Assembly: GCA_002710685.1 (NCBI GenBank)
Contig: PALD01000051.1
Coordinates: 1-52,374, forward strand
Direction: 5' to 3'
DNA length: 52,374 bases
DNA from: Cytophagaceae bacterium
GTDB taxonomy: Bacteria > Bacteroidota > Bacteroidia > Flavobacteriales > Flavobacteriaceae
Both the position numbers and the translations under genes were made by a program. Shown one piece after another: positions 45,254-52,374 of the stretch (position 1 is its first letter; every line of letters starts with the position of its first letter). The notes under the pieces are model-generated. The model ran no database searches, was not told the origin of the DNA, and saw only the letters and a list, made by a program, of their open reading frames with translations.

Positions 45254-47239
45254 ATGACGATGATAAATACTCGGATAGCGTTTTTTACCCTGCTGTTTTT
45301 AAGCAGTTTTTTATGCGTAGCGCAAAAACAACTCACGGTCAAATCCCCTGATGGTAAGATTAAGTTTACTTTGACTGAAGCTAAAAATGCTCCACAATTT
45401 ACGGTTTCCTTTCAAGGAGAAAACCTGCTTGAAAAATCTACATTGGCGATTGATTTTCAGAGTGGTCACTTTGGCGAAAGCCTAAAGTTTAAAAATGATG
45501 TAACCTCAAAGGGAGTTGAGGAATACGACCTTATTGTAGGGAAGAACTCGCATGTAAAGAGCACTTATAATGAGCTAAAAGTACGGTTTAGGGAAACTAT
45601 GGGATTAAAGCGGGAGATTGAATTTCAGGTACGGGTTTTTAATGACGGAATAGGTTTTAGGTACATTTTCCCAGAGCAAAAAGGATGGGAATCCTTCACT
45701 ATCCTTGATGAGGAAACCGCTTTTAATATCAAGGGAAATCCCACGGTGTACTGTCTTTTTTGGGGTGATTACAACAACAGTCACGAGGCGCTTTACAATA
45801 CGCTTCCATTTAAGGAAATCAAGGAGGATACTTTGATGGATGTCCCCAGTCTTTTTAGATTTTCTGATAAGGCCTACCTTTCAATTACCGAGTCAAACCT
45901 TAGGGATTATGCCGGGATGTACCTCACAAAAAAACAGGGGATTTTAAGAACTACGCTCTCTCCCTTGCAGGGACAACAGGAAATAAAAGTAAAGGGCAAA
46001 CTGCCACACCATACGCCGTGGCGCACGCTATTGATAGGATCTCGCATGAAGACCCTAATGGAGAGCAACATCATTACAAGTTTGAATGATTCTTTAAAAA
46101 TCCAGGACACCTCATGGATTAAACCAGGGAAGACAACCTTTCATTGGTGGAACGGCGATATCGTTCCAGACACCACTTTTGCCCCGGGAGTGAATTTTGA
46201 TTTTAATAAATACTATATTGATTTTGCGGCCAAGAACAAGATAGATTACCATTCGGTCATAGGGTATGGAGGTTTTGCATGGTATACCAGCGATGCAGAG
46301 GGGTATGGTGTAGTGGGGCCACAGACTGATGTAACTAAACCCGTACCCAGCCTAGATATGCAGAAGGTTTGTGACTATGCACATAGCAAGGGAGTGGGTA
46401 TCCATGTTTGGGTAAACTGGAAGGCAATCTACCCAGACCTTGAACGGGCGTTCTCAAAATTTGAAGAATGGGGAATCAATGGGATGATGGTAGATTTTTT
46501 AAACAGGGATGACCAAGAAATGGTGCAGATTCAGGAAGAAATCTTGAAAAAGGCCGCAGAACACAAATTGTTTATCCAGTTTCATGGCTCCTACAAGCCC
46601 ACAGGATTACATAGGACTTATCCCAATTTATTTACTAGGGAAGGCACGCACAATTATGAACAGAATAAATGGTCTCCCGCTCCATTGACCGCAGAGCACG
46701 ACCTGGATATCGCCTATGTTAGGGTGCTTGCGGGGATGGCAGACTATCATCTGGGTGGCTTTAGGGCGGTTCCCCTCATGGATTTTAAGATTCAGTACAC
46801 CAGGCCCTTGATGGGTGGGACGCGCTGTCACATGCTCGCCATGTATGTGGTTCTGGAAAGCTATCTCAATATGGTGGCAGATTATCCCTCAGCATACGAG
46901 GGTCGACCTGGGTTTGATTTCTTGCAAGCTGTGCCCACGGTATGGGATGAGACGGTTGTGGTCAATGACAACCTGGACAAATATCTTACCATCGCCAGGC
47001 GAAATGGCGAGAACTGGTATATAGGTTCGATAAACAATAGCGAAGAACGAGAAATAAGCATTCCGCTTGATTTTCTACCTCAGGGAAATTATGAGGCAAC
47101 GGTGTATAGCGATACCGCTTCCGCGAAAACAAATCCCAACCAACTCACAAGGGAAGTCAAGGATGTGAACAATGGTACAACACTCAAGGTTAAAATGGCA
47201 GGTGGTGGAGGACATGCTATAATTGTAAAAAAGAGTTAG
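45254..47239 (+). CDS. GH97 family glycoside hydrolase, probable retaining type
   Basis: 661 residues with signal peptide (LLFLSSFLCVAQ). GH97 covers inverting alpha-glucosidases (SusB-like) and retaining alpha-galactosidase-type enzymes. An N-terminal beta-supersandwich (about 25-280; VKSPDGKIKFTL, GFRYIFP) is followed by a TIM barrel (about 300-540) with WVNWKAIYPDLERAF, INGMMVDFLNRDDQEMV and FHGSYKPTGLHRTYPNLFTREG, then a C-terminal beta domain. The Asp in MMVDF occupies the place of the retaining nucleophile and the Glu in TREG the acid/base, which favours the retaining subgroup; calcium is expected. It is separated from the FKBP-like gene by 160 bases, so it may have its own promoter. 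Last gene before the mobile region. Confidence 0.88.
   Translation: MTMINTRIAFFTLLFLSSFLCVAQKQLTVKSPDGKIKFTLTEAKNAPQFTVSFQGENLLEKSTLAIDFQSGHFGESLKFKNDVTSKGVEEYDLIVGKNSHVKSTYNELKVRFRETMGLKREIEFQVRVFNDGIGFRYIFPEQKGWESFTILDEETAFNIKGNPTVYCLFWGDYNNSHEALYNTLPFKEIKEDTLMDVPSLFRFSDKAYLSITESNLRDYAGMYLTKKQGILRTTLSPLQGQQEIKVKGKLPHHTPWRTLLIGSRMKTLMESNIITSLNDSLKIQDTSWIKPGKTTFHWWNGDIVPDTTFAPGVNFDFNKYYIDFAAKNKIDYHSVIGYGGFAWYTSDAEGYGVVGPQTDVTKPVPSLDMQKVCDYAHSKGVGIHVWVNWKAIYPDLERAFSKFEEWGINGMMVDFLNRDDQEMVQIQEEILKKAAEHKLFIQFHGSYKPTGLHRTYPNLFTREGTHNYEQNKWSPAPLTAEHDLDIAYVRVLAGMADYHLGGFRAVPLMDFKIQYTRPLMGGTRCHMLAMYVVLESYLNMVADYPSAYEGRPGFDFLQAVPTVWDETVVVNDNLDKYLTIARRNGENWYIGSINNSEEREISIPLDFLPQGNYEATVYSDTASAKTNPNQLTREVKDVNNGTTLKVKMAGGGGHAIIVKKS
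45469..45487. repeat. Dispersed palindrome, CTTTGGC-GAAA-GCC-T-AAAG (in GH97)
   Basis: 7-bp arms with one bulged T around GAAA, reading FGESLK. Confidence 0.5.
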
Positions 47240-47939
47240 CCCAAAAATGAGTTCATAATAAAAGGTTTTCTTTTTCTAGGCAATCTATTGAATAATCAAA
47301 ACTGAACACATGACTTTTGTTCTGAGGTTAATTTTTGAATGGCTTAAAGGATGTTATTATCTACAATCAAACATATATGAGAAGAGGCGCTTACCATAGG
47401 AATATTTTGAAAAAGTTTCACCCTGAAGTAGTAATGACTTCATGAACTGTTAGTTCATTTCGTAACTTAAAATATTTTCTAAGAAAATATATAATGTGTT
47501 GCAGATAAATCTGGATTTTAGTAAAACCTCATATAGGAAGCGCTTAGTTTGTAAGAGTAGAATGGTTTCGATGAATCGTTCACAATTTTGAGAGACTCAT
47601 TGAGACCTATTGAATATTATGTTCATTGTGTGGAATGGCTAGAAAATACATTAGTATTAAGAGAGCAAAACCTTCAACTGTTGAGATAAATTAAAAGTCT
47701 AGTATGCTATTTATTTTTGGAAAAAAGTTAAAATCCTAACATTCTAAATGAGTCAATATTATTGATTTTCTTGTGTTGTAAATAGCCTTAGAATTGTCTT
47801 AGTATTATGATTCACAGTCTTGTCAGGTTTTAGAGATTGTAAAATTTGCTGGTTCTATTAGGAAGTGTTAATCATATATAATTAATTATTCTTTTCCAAA
47901 ATCATCATTAACGGCTCATTAGTTCTCTAAGCTCACTAG
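47240..47939. other. AT-rich stretch without recognisable genes
   Basis: About 700 bases between GH97 and a gene remnant. All six frames are broken by frequent stops, and I see no tRNA, strong hairpin or clear repeat. The abrupt loss of coding density right after GH97 suggests the boundary of the integrated element, or decayed genes, somewhere here. No att repeat could be identified because the other element end is outside the window. Confidence 0.45.
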
Positions 47940-48310
47940 AATGATTTCGTTTGGATTGATAGGTTTTTCCACAAATTTTTAGACAATGAGTTTTACACAA
48001 TAATCAAGAAATTTGATAGAATGAATCATTACAGAATCATAGATAACAAGGTTTTTGTTAAGGCTATTCTAGGGAGGACCAAATTGTTTCGCTATGAATG
48101 CAGCGATAAAAACAGTGAGTCAGCAAAAAAAAAACACGTGAGGTTCTTGAAATCCTGAATTACGAAGCCCTGTTTCTCGATGAGGAACCGAATCTTTGGA
48201 TAGGTTATAATGCCTTTAATTGTGTATTACTCAATGTACTAAAAAAGAGCTTTAGCCAACAGGAACGACTTGATAAAAAGTTGTTTGATGAAGTCTATGC
48301 GATGGCTTAA
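47940..48310 (+). pseudogene. Frameshifted gene remnant of a mobile-element protein
   Basis: An open frame from 47940 (after a TAG) with an ATG at 48021 encodes NHYRIIDNKVFVKAILGRTK and KLFRYECSDKNSESAKKK. It then hits a run of ten A at 48125-48134 and shifts by -1 into a frame that continues TREVLEILNYEALFL, NLWIGYNAFNCVLLN and SFSQQERLDKKLFDEVYAMA to a TAA at 48310. The second part resembles the C-terminus of plasmid-like DUF932 proteins, but only weakly. Either the gene is decayed, or the A-run (A_AAA_AAA in frame) is a slippery site. No good start codon precedes 48021. Confidence 0.5.
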
Positions 48311-49070
48311 AGTCAAAAAAAGGTTTATCCAGTACCTTAAACTGGATTTTCTACTATTACAAAACCTTGCTACAAATACCACTCAGCACATTCCCCTACA
48401 TTCCACGGTTTCCTGCTGAAAAATCAGGAAACCACTACACTTCGGGAAAAGAGCTTCACTGCAACTGTCTTGGACACAATCCCCAATTTCAGCTTTCCAT
48501 TCCGTTAAACCTTCCCACTTAGGCTGGGAAGGGACACTGCATTACAGAGCGAAAATTGTGGATTAAGTCCGCCTTACCAAATCAGAAGGCCAGCACCTCG
48601 GTTTTCTTGACAGAATTTACGGTAAGAACTTCTTGAGCCCTTGCTCGAAAATTCTTAAAAACCAAGGCACTGTCCCACACATTTTAAGAGGTTTATAATG
48701 GATGAAGCCTTGAATGTTTTTCGGGGCATCGAAAAACAGGCAGTGCATAACCAATTCTAAATTAAACTCAATCGCTCGCCTCGCTTAACTTCCCGTACGC
48801 TCGGGTCACGACCGACCTTAAAAGAATTGCTAATGCCCTTATGGAACTTGTTAAGACCATGGCAAGTTTTAGTGAAAAATAAGGTATCTACTTCCTTGAA
48901 AATGCGAGCATTTTACTACGTCGCAGACACACCTGATTTATTCCCTGAAAGTCTTGACAAAACCCACGTCACCCATTGTGCTACGCACGAAAGAAATCAA
49001 ACAAACACCCCTTAAAATTTCATCTCAATTTAATTAAACAGGGGAATTATTAATCTTTAATTTTTTAGTT
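48311..49070. other. Hairpin-rich non-coding stretch upstream of ssb
   Basis: No convincing gene in 760 bases. Perfect hairpins seen: GGTTTCCTG/CAGGAAACC (48407-48433, 9-base loop), CCTTCCCA/TGGGAAGG (48510-48532, 7-base loop) and GTTTTTCG/CGAAAAAC (48716-48737, 6-base loop). A broken reading frame at about 48802-48873 gives DLKRIANALMELVKTMASFSEK before a stop and looks like the tail of a degraded helical protein. Composition differs from the AT-rich stretch before it. It may hold a structured RNA or a remnant of mobile-element genes. Confidence 0.4.
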
Positions 49071-49427
49071 ATGAGTACTTTAAGAAATCACGTACAACTG
49101 ATTGGAAACGTTGGTCAAGAACCAACTATTACGAACCTTGAAAGCGGAAGCAAAGTAGCCCGCTTTTCACTCGCCACAAATGAATATTACAAGAACAAGA
49201 AAGGCGAAAAAGAGCAAAACACCGAATGGCATACCGTAGTTGCCTGGGGAAAGACTGCTGAAATTGTTGAGAAGTATATTTTCAAAGGAAAAGAGGTAGG
49301 CGTAAGCGGAAAACTGAAATCCCGAAGCTATGAGGACAAGGAGGGTATTAAACGTAACGTAACCGAAATCGAAGCCAACGAAATTCTATTGTTGGGAACA
49401 AAGAACGGTAACGGTTCTGACGAATAG
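49071..49427 (+). CDS. ssb: Single-stranded DNA-binding protein (mobile-element type)
   Basis: 118 residues forming one OB fold: LRNHVQLIGNVGQEPTIT, VARFSLATNEYYKNKKGEKEQNTEWHTVVAWGKTAEI, KGKEVGVSGKLKSRSYEDKEG and TEIEANEILLLG. It lacks the long acidic tail of chromosomal SSB (it ends NGNGSDE), as usual for plasmid and conjugative-transposon copies. It protects single-stranded DNA during transfer. First intact gene of the mobile region, followed by the DUF6876 gene. Confidence 0.9.
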   Translation: MSTLRNHVQLIGNVGQEPTITNLESGSKVARFSLATNEYYKNKKGEKEQNTEWHTVVAWGKTAEIVEKYIFKGKEVGVSGKLKSRSYEDKEGIKRNVTEIEANEILLLGTKNGNGSDE

Positions 49428-49436
49428 ACTTAAAAG

Positions 49437-49473
49437 AAAGAGAGTGCACCTGTGGAAAGTTTCGCCCTCTTTT
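49437..49473 (+). terminator. Possible weak terminator after ssb
   Basis: AAAGAG (49437-49442) and CTCTTT (49467-49472) arms enclose a partly paired 24-base interior, followed by TCATTCTTTATTT. Low GC content makes it uncertain. Confidence 0.35.
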
Positions 49474-49501
49474 CATTCTTTATTTCTAAATCGAAAAAAC
49501 A

Positions 49502-49882
49502 ATGAAAGCTCAAATTAACGAAATAAAAGAGCGGTTGCAATATTTTACGGGAACTGAAATGTTCTACCAAATACCGCTACTGAGAACCCGATTTACAGAT
49601 GGACTGAAATACCTGTCCGAAGTTGCCGAATGTTTTTGGCTCATAACGGATACTTCGGTAATCGCTAAAAGTCTGATGAACAGAAGTGAATTTATCACGA
49701 TTGACTTTAAAAGAATGTCCAAAAAAAGACAGGACTATACAGGGTATGAAGCTGAAATTATTTACAGCGATGGTAACGACAATATTTTGGAAACACATCG
49801 TTACAATGCTACCGATTTTCCATTGGATGAACTGCGAATGTTCTTTGTGAACGATACACTGATGTTGCCAAGCGAATACTAA
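49502..49882 (+). CDS. DUF6876 family protein
   Basis: 126 residues; a family common beside ssb in Bacteroidota mobile elements. Seen: ERLQYFTGTEMFYQIPLL, RFTDGLKYLSEVAECFWLITD, a basic middle, and the C-terminal FPLDELRMFFVNDTLMLPSEY that marks the family. Function unknown. The TAA stop at 49880-49882 is followed in the same frame by another 69 sense codons, described separately. Confidence 0.78.
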   Translation: MKAQINEIKERLQYFTGTEMFYQIPLLRTRFTDGLKYLSEVAECFWLITDTSVIAKSLMNRSEFITIDFKRMSKKRQDYTGYEAEIIYSDGNDNILETHRYNATDFPLDELRMFFVNDTLMLPSEY

Positions 49883-50092
49883 AATCGGGAAGCTATTATT
49901 TATCTAAATTTTACCGACCTGAGCGAGGAAGCGCAAGAGCGATTACTTGCCAATTCCAAGGAAGATTTCAAGAAAAAATATGGCAAGGATTTGATGGACT
50001 ATGCCACCAAGCACAACACTAATTTGGACCAAATGCTTGACGAGGAAGCGTTACGGAATTTATATTCCTATACTTATGTATTTAATATCTGA
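49883..50092 (+). pseudogene. Small mobile-element protein without a start codon, in frame behind DUF6876
   Basis: 69 codons from the base after the DUF6876 stop to a TGA at 50090-50092, in the same frame. They read NREAIIYLNFTDLSEEAQER, then LLANSKEDFKKKYGKDLMDY and finally EEALRNLYSYTYVFNI. The amino-acid pattern is coherent and resembles, from memory, a small hypothetical protein that normally follows this region in related elements and there begins with Met before AIIYLNF. No ATG, GTG or TTG lies near that point; the first in-frame ATG is internal. Options: lost start codon, a rare ATT start, stop read-through from DUF6876, or a gene fusion interrupted by a stop. Confidence 0.55.
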
Positions 50093-50114
50093 TTTTCAAA
50101 ATTAGAACAGAAAG

Positions 50115-50145
50115 CACCTCTGAATTTTCAGGGGTGATTTCATTT
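50115..50145 (+). terminator. Rho-independent terminator after the DUF6876 region
   Basis: CACCTCTGA and TCAGGGGTG (one G-T pair) form a 9-bp stem with loop ATTT at 50115-50136, followed by ATTTCATTT. Confidence 0.65.
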
Positions 50146-50215
50146 TTAATGTACTTCCAATCACGAAAAAGTCGTATCTTTATTTCGCTGAAATTCAGCA
50201 CACAATTTAATGTAG

Positions 50216-50406
50216 GGTTATCCACTTTTTGACTTTCGCCGATAACCGTACCCATCGAAAATTAACATATCGGAAATTTCATTTCCCTAAAAATGGCAAT
50301 AATCCGCCGAAGGTCGGATGGATTGTATGGATTTTTGTCAGCCTTTAGCTGACGAAAAGGAATAGCAAGAGGGTAACACGCTGCGCGGTGTTACAAATTC
50401 CTTTTT
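50216..50406. other. Candidate origin of transfer (structured region upstream of mobilisation genes)
   Basis: A dense set of inverted repeats without coding capacity: GGTTATC/GATAACC (50216-50222 and 50241-50247), a long hairpin with GTCAGC/GCTGAC arms extended by T-rich/A-rich flanks (about 50332-50358), and GTAACAC/GTGTTAC (50373-50379 and 50388-50394) nested inside AAAAGGAAT/ATTCCTTTT (50355-50363 and 50397-50405). It lies directly upstream of the BfmA-type and relaxase genes, which is where oriT is found in related elements. The nic site cannot be assigned. Confidence 0.5.
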
Positions 50407-50465
50407 GTTTTCAAATCATTGAAAATCAGTTGTTTAAAATTTATTTTATTTATTGATTTTCAGCA

Positions 50466-50519
50466 ATTTGCGACAAAACCCTTCAAAACGCCCATTTTTC
50501 GGGAAGGATTTGCGACAAA
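50466..50519. repeat. Direct repeat pair ATTTGCGACAAA
   Basis: Two exact 12-base copies at 50466-50477 and 50508-50519, 42 bases apart (about four helical turns), just before the mobilisation gene start at 50530. Likely binding sites for the mobilisation accessory protein or autoregulatory sites. Confidence 0.55.
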
Positions 50520-50529
50520 TTGGCGAAAT

Positions 50530-50904
50530 ATGGACACATTCATTGGCATCAGATTCAAGAAGGAGACGGCAAAACGTTTTCAGGAATTCTCAAGAACACA
50601 CTTCAAGACACACACCGAAACGATGGATGCCATCCTCGATTTTTTCTTCTACAATGAGATTTCACCAAAAGAAAATTTAGGACCAACGGGGCGCACTATC
50701 GAAGCCAAATTATTGAAGCGTATCAATGCCGTCATTGCCATAATGCGTAATGTGGAAAAGACCCAAACCAAACCCACGGTCGTGATGTTGCAATCGCTGT
50801 TTGAAATGGAAGGGCCTGAAAAGAAACCCTTGATTCTAGAAAAGAAATATGCTGAAGAAGAGAAGGAAGTCAAGTTTCAAGAAAAGCGAAATAATCAAAA
50901 TTAA
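50530..50904 (+). CDS. BfmA/BtgA-type mobilisation accessory protein
   Basis: 124 residues from the ATG at 50530 (MDTFIGIRFKKETAKRFQEF). The frame is open back to a TTG at 50419, but that extension would run through the direct repeats and has an unusual composition, so it is not used. The N-terminus IGIRFKKETAKRFQEFSRTH and HTETMDAILDFFFYN fits a ribbon-helix-helix-like DNA-binding fold. A basic C-terminal helix follows (IEAKLLKRINAVIAIMRNVEKTQTKP), then a charged tail. It assists the relaxase at oriT. 17 bases separate it from the relaxase gene. Confidence 0.78.
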   Translation: MDTFIGIRFKKETAKRFQEFSRTHFKTHTETMDAILDFFFYNEISPKENLGPTGRTIEAKLLKRINAVIAIMRNVEKTQTKPTVVMLQSLFEMEGPEKKPLILEKKYAEEEKEVKFQEKRNNQN

Positions 50905-50921
50905 CTTTAAAATTCTAACCT

Positions 50922-51953
50922 ATGTATATCAATATTACTGCACAAAAATTAGGAACGAATTACAGCCAGAGTTCAGCCGATTTTGTGGATTATTTAGAGA
51001 AAGAGAATGAAGGTCTTGAAAAAGAGGAGATGGAACATTTCTTTAACCAATATGGAGATGAGATTTCAGCCCAAGAAGTGGTTAAAGAAATTGACGGAAA
51101 CACAGCAAAGCTGAAAAAGAAAGAACCAAAATTCTATTCCATCACGGTCAGTCCATCAAAATACGAATTGCGAAAACTCGAAAACAATAGCGAAGATTTA
51201 AAACGATATACCCGAGAGCTGATGAAAGATTATGCCTCCAGTTTTAATCGGGAAATAAATGGAAGAAAGGTCACGGTAGATGACATAAAGTACTTCGCCA
51301 AAATAGAACATCAACGCACTTTTAAGGGTACGGATTTTCAGGTGCGAGAAAACCAACCTTTCGCTACCAAGATTCTTGAATTGAAACAAGAAGTCAGGCG
51401 CATTCAACAAGGTCAAGCAACAGGCAATATTGACCGATTAAAACTGAAGATAGGAAAGTTGGAAAAAGAAGCACCACATCAGTTGAATGGGAAACGTATT
51501 GTCCAGGGAATGAAGAAACCCGGAAACCAAAGCCACATTCATATTATCGTCAGCCGAAAGGATGCATCCAATTCCTTCAGCCTTTCCCCTGGAAGCAAAC
51601 ACAAAGCATCTGAAGTAGAGATGCACGGTAAAAAAGTAAAACGTGGTTTTAACCGTGACCAATTTTTTGAGCGTGCAGAAAAGACTTTTGACAAAACTTT
51701 CGGTTACCAACGCAACTATGCGGAAACCTACAAAGCGAAGAAAGATTTTATGAAGAACCCGAAACTTTACTTTGCAGCTTTGATGAAATTGCCAGCCAAT
51801 GAAAAGGCTTTGGTTTTTAAGATGATGGGCAAGTCGGGTATTCCGCTAATTCCAAACATTCCGACCAGTAAGGCGCAATTGGCGCTTCGAGTGTTTAAGC
51901 GGCTACGAAAAGGTGCTGAGATTGCAGTCAAATCAAGCTCTATTGGGGTATGA
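50922..51953 (+). CDS. MobB-type relaxase / mobilisation protein (DUF5712-like)
   Basis: 343 residues. The N-terminus MYINITAQKLGTNYSQSSADFVDYLEKEN and YSITVSPSKYELRKLE are typical of Bacteroidota mobilisation relaxases (MobB/BtgB/DUF5712). A metal-binding HIH motif is in GNQSHIHIIVSRKD (about residue 204-208). A basic C-terminal half has KRGFNRDQFFERAEKTFDKTFGY. It would nick oriT and pilot the strand. Its TGA overlaps the ATG of the coupling-protein gene by 4 bases. Confidence 0.82.
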   Translation: MYINITAQKLGTNYSQSSADFVDYLEKENEGLEKEEMEHFFNQYGDEISAQEVVKEIDGNTAKLKKKEPKFYSITVSPSKYELRKLENNSEDLKRYTRELMKDYASSFNREINGRKVTVDDIKYFAKIEHQRTFKGTDFQVRENQPFATKILELKQEVRRIQQGQATGNIDRLKLKIGKLEKEAPHQLNGKRIVQGMKKPGNQSHIHIIVSRKDASNSFSLSPGSKHKASEVEMHGKKVKRGFNRDQFFERAEKTFDKTFGYQRNYAETYKAKKDFMKNPKLYFAALMKLPANEKALVFKMMGKSGIPLIPNIPTSKAQLALRVFKRLRKGAEIAVKSSSIGV

Positions 51954-52276
51954 GTTGGTCATTGGTAGAAATAGTGATTTATATTGTAGTGCCAATTCTG
52001 TCTGTGGCCATACTTCTCTATGCTTTTTATGACGGAGAACCAAAGGAAAAAACAGATAAACGATATCAGGTAAAATTCTTGACCAAATCGGGAACGTTCA
52101 AAATCGATAATGTAAAACGCGGCGCATCTGTTATAGGATCCGCAGGAAGTGGAAAGACGGAAAGCGTTGTCTATGGATTTTTGAAACACTTTAGTGAAAA
52201 TTGTTTTTGCGGTATCATTCACGACTACAAGGATTTTGAGCTTACTGAAATGGCGTATCCGCTTTTTAAAGAAAGT
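51950..52276 (+). pseudogene. TraG/VirD4-type coupling protein, 5' part cut by an insertion sequence
   Basis: About 109 native residues. An N-terminal membrane helix (VEIVIYIVVPILSVAILLYAF), a KRGASVIGSAGSGKTES Walker A site with the invariant GSGKT at residues 66-70, and HDYKDFELTEMAYPLF, typical of type IV coupling proteins. The frame then runs into CSLP and a TAA at 52291, but those last codons belong to the inserted element starting at about 52277. The rest of the gene (normally over 500 residues) should continue beyond the insertion, outside the window. As seen here the protein would be non-functional. Confidence 0.72.
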
Positions 52277-52374
52277 TGTAGCCTTCCCTAAAAATAGGAC
52301 AGTTTAAAATTCAGATTTTCTAACTTTAAATTTTAACTGTCACATGAAAAAAAGCAAGTTTACCGAGAGCCAAA
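52277..52374 (+). mobile_element. Left end of an IS3-like insertion sequence with start of its transposase gene
   Basis: From about 52277 the sequence reads TGTAGCCTTCCCTAAAAATA and GGACAG, which looks like an IS3-type terminal repeat beginning TG, then an AT-rich leader and an ATG at 52344 followed by MKKSKFTESQ at the window edge. That opening is typical of IS3-family OrfA transposase proteins (MKKSRFTEEQ type). The right end and any target duplication are outside the window. Confidence 0.65.
52344..52374 (+). CDS. IS3-family transposase OrfA, first 10 codons (truncated by window end)
   Basis: MKKSKFTESQ is all that is visible. It matches the start of the helix-turn-helix OrfA protein of IS3-group elements. 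It lies 67 bases inside the inferred element end, a normal distance for these ISs. Confidence 0.6.
   Translation, partial: MKKSKFTESQ

Noticed and set aside
48827..49015. Open frame of 62 codons upstream of ssb
   Set aside because: No family resemblance; a different frame in the same place (about 48802-48873) carries the only coherent peptide and ends at a stop.
47240..49070. CRISPR array or integron-like repeats in the gene-poor stretch
   Set aside because: No regularly spaced direct repeats were found; only unrelated single hairpins.
50419..50529. Longer N-terminus for the BfmA-like protein
   Set aside because: The extension runs through the direct repeats and an inverted repeat and has no family match; the ATG at 50530 gives the typical start.

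Overview
The window looks like a chromosome segment of a marine-type Bacteroidota, most likely a Flavobacteriaceae member. The support is two SusC/SusD pairs, SusD-type lipoproteins with acidic residues after the lipobox cysteine, TAnnTTTG promoter boxes, many GH92/GH172/GH97 enzymes, and a Bacteroidota mobilisation module (BfmA/MobB/TraG). Nearly every gene is on the + strand. No rRNA, tRNA or CRISPR array was seen.

Region 1 (about 0.4-21.9 kb) is an alpha-mannoside polysaccharide utilisation locus. It runs GntR/UTRA regulator, ManA-like isomerase, SusC, SusD, DUF3823 lipoprotein, GH92 with an N-terminal polysaccharide-lyase-type domain, GH38, S1 sulfatase, ROK sugar kinase, MFS transporter and a second GH92. 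Genes from GH92 onward are spaced by a few bases or overlap, and the block ends at a good hairpin terminator. The logic reads: glycan capture, desulfation and alpha-mannosidase trimming, mannose import, ROK phosphorylation, isomerisation to fructose-6-phosphate. Two matching palindromes (core ATGT-TTAY-ACAT) sit before gntR and before the isomerase and are candidate GntR operators.

Region 2 (about 21.9-47.2 kb) starts with a NUDIX-type regulator and a LacI regulator, followed by a second locus: GH172, DUF6786-like protein, L-fucose/D-arabinose isomerase, FucP-like permease, ribulokinase-like kinase, two more GH172 proteins, an unrecognised secreted protein, SusC, SusD, a small lipoprotein, a Tat-exported Cys-rich GH116, a CobW-type G3E GTPase, an FKBP/SlyD-like protein with a CysCys tail, and a GH97. 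Palindromes of the type TTTAATCGATTAAA lie before lacI, before the first GH172 (two) and before the second susC (two), which defines a LacI regulon inside the window. Three GH172 proteins beside an isomerase and kinase able to handle D-arabinose and D-ribulose, with no fuculose-phosphate aldolase, suggest a D-arabinofuranoside or fructofuranoside system. The GH116-CobW-FKBP trio suggests that a metal is inserted into an exported glycosidase.

Region 3 (about 47.2 kb to the end) has a different character: about 700 bases of AT-rich sequence without genes, a frameshifted gene remnant, a hairpin-rich stretch, SSB, a DUF6876 protein with an in-frame continuation after its stop, an oriT-like structured region, BfmA/BtgA mobilisation protein, MobB-type relaxase and the first part of a TraG/VirD4 coupling protein. 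The coupling gene is cut by what looks like the left end of an IS3-type element whose transposase starts at the window edge. This is the edge of an integrated mobilisable or conjugative element.

A further pattern runs through 9.6-45.5 kb: short perfect or near-perfect palindromes of two related kinds (TTTGGC-N4-GCCAAA and TTTCGCTT-A-AAGCGAAA), mostly inside genes and in several reading frames. I did not see them in the mobile region.
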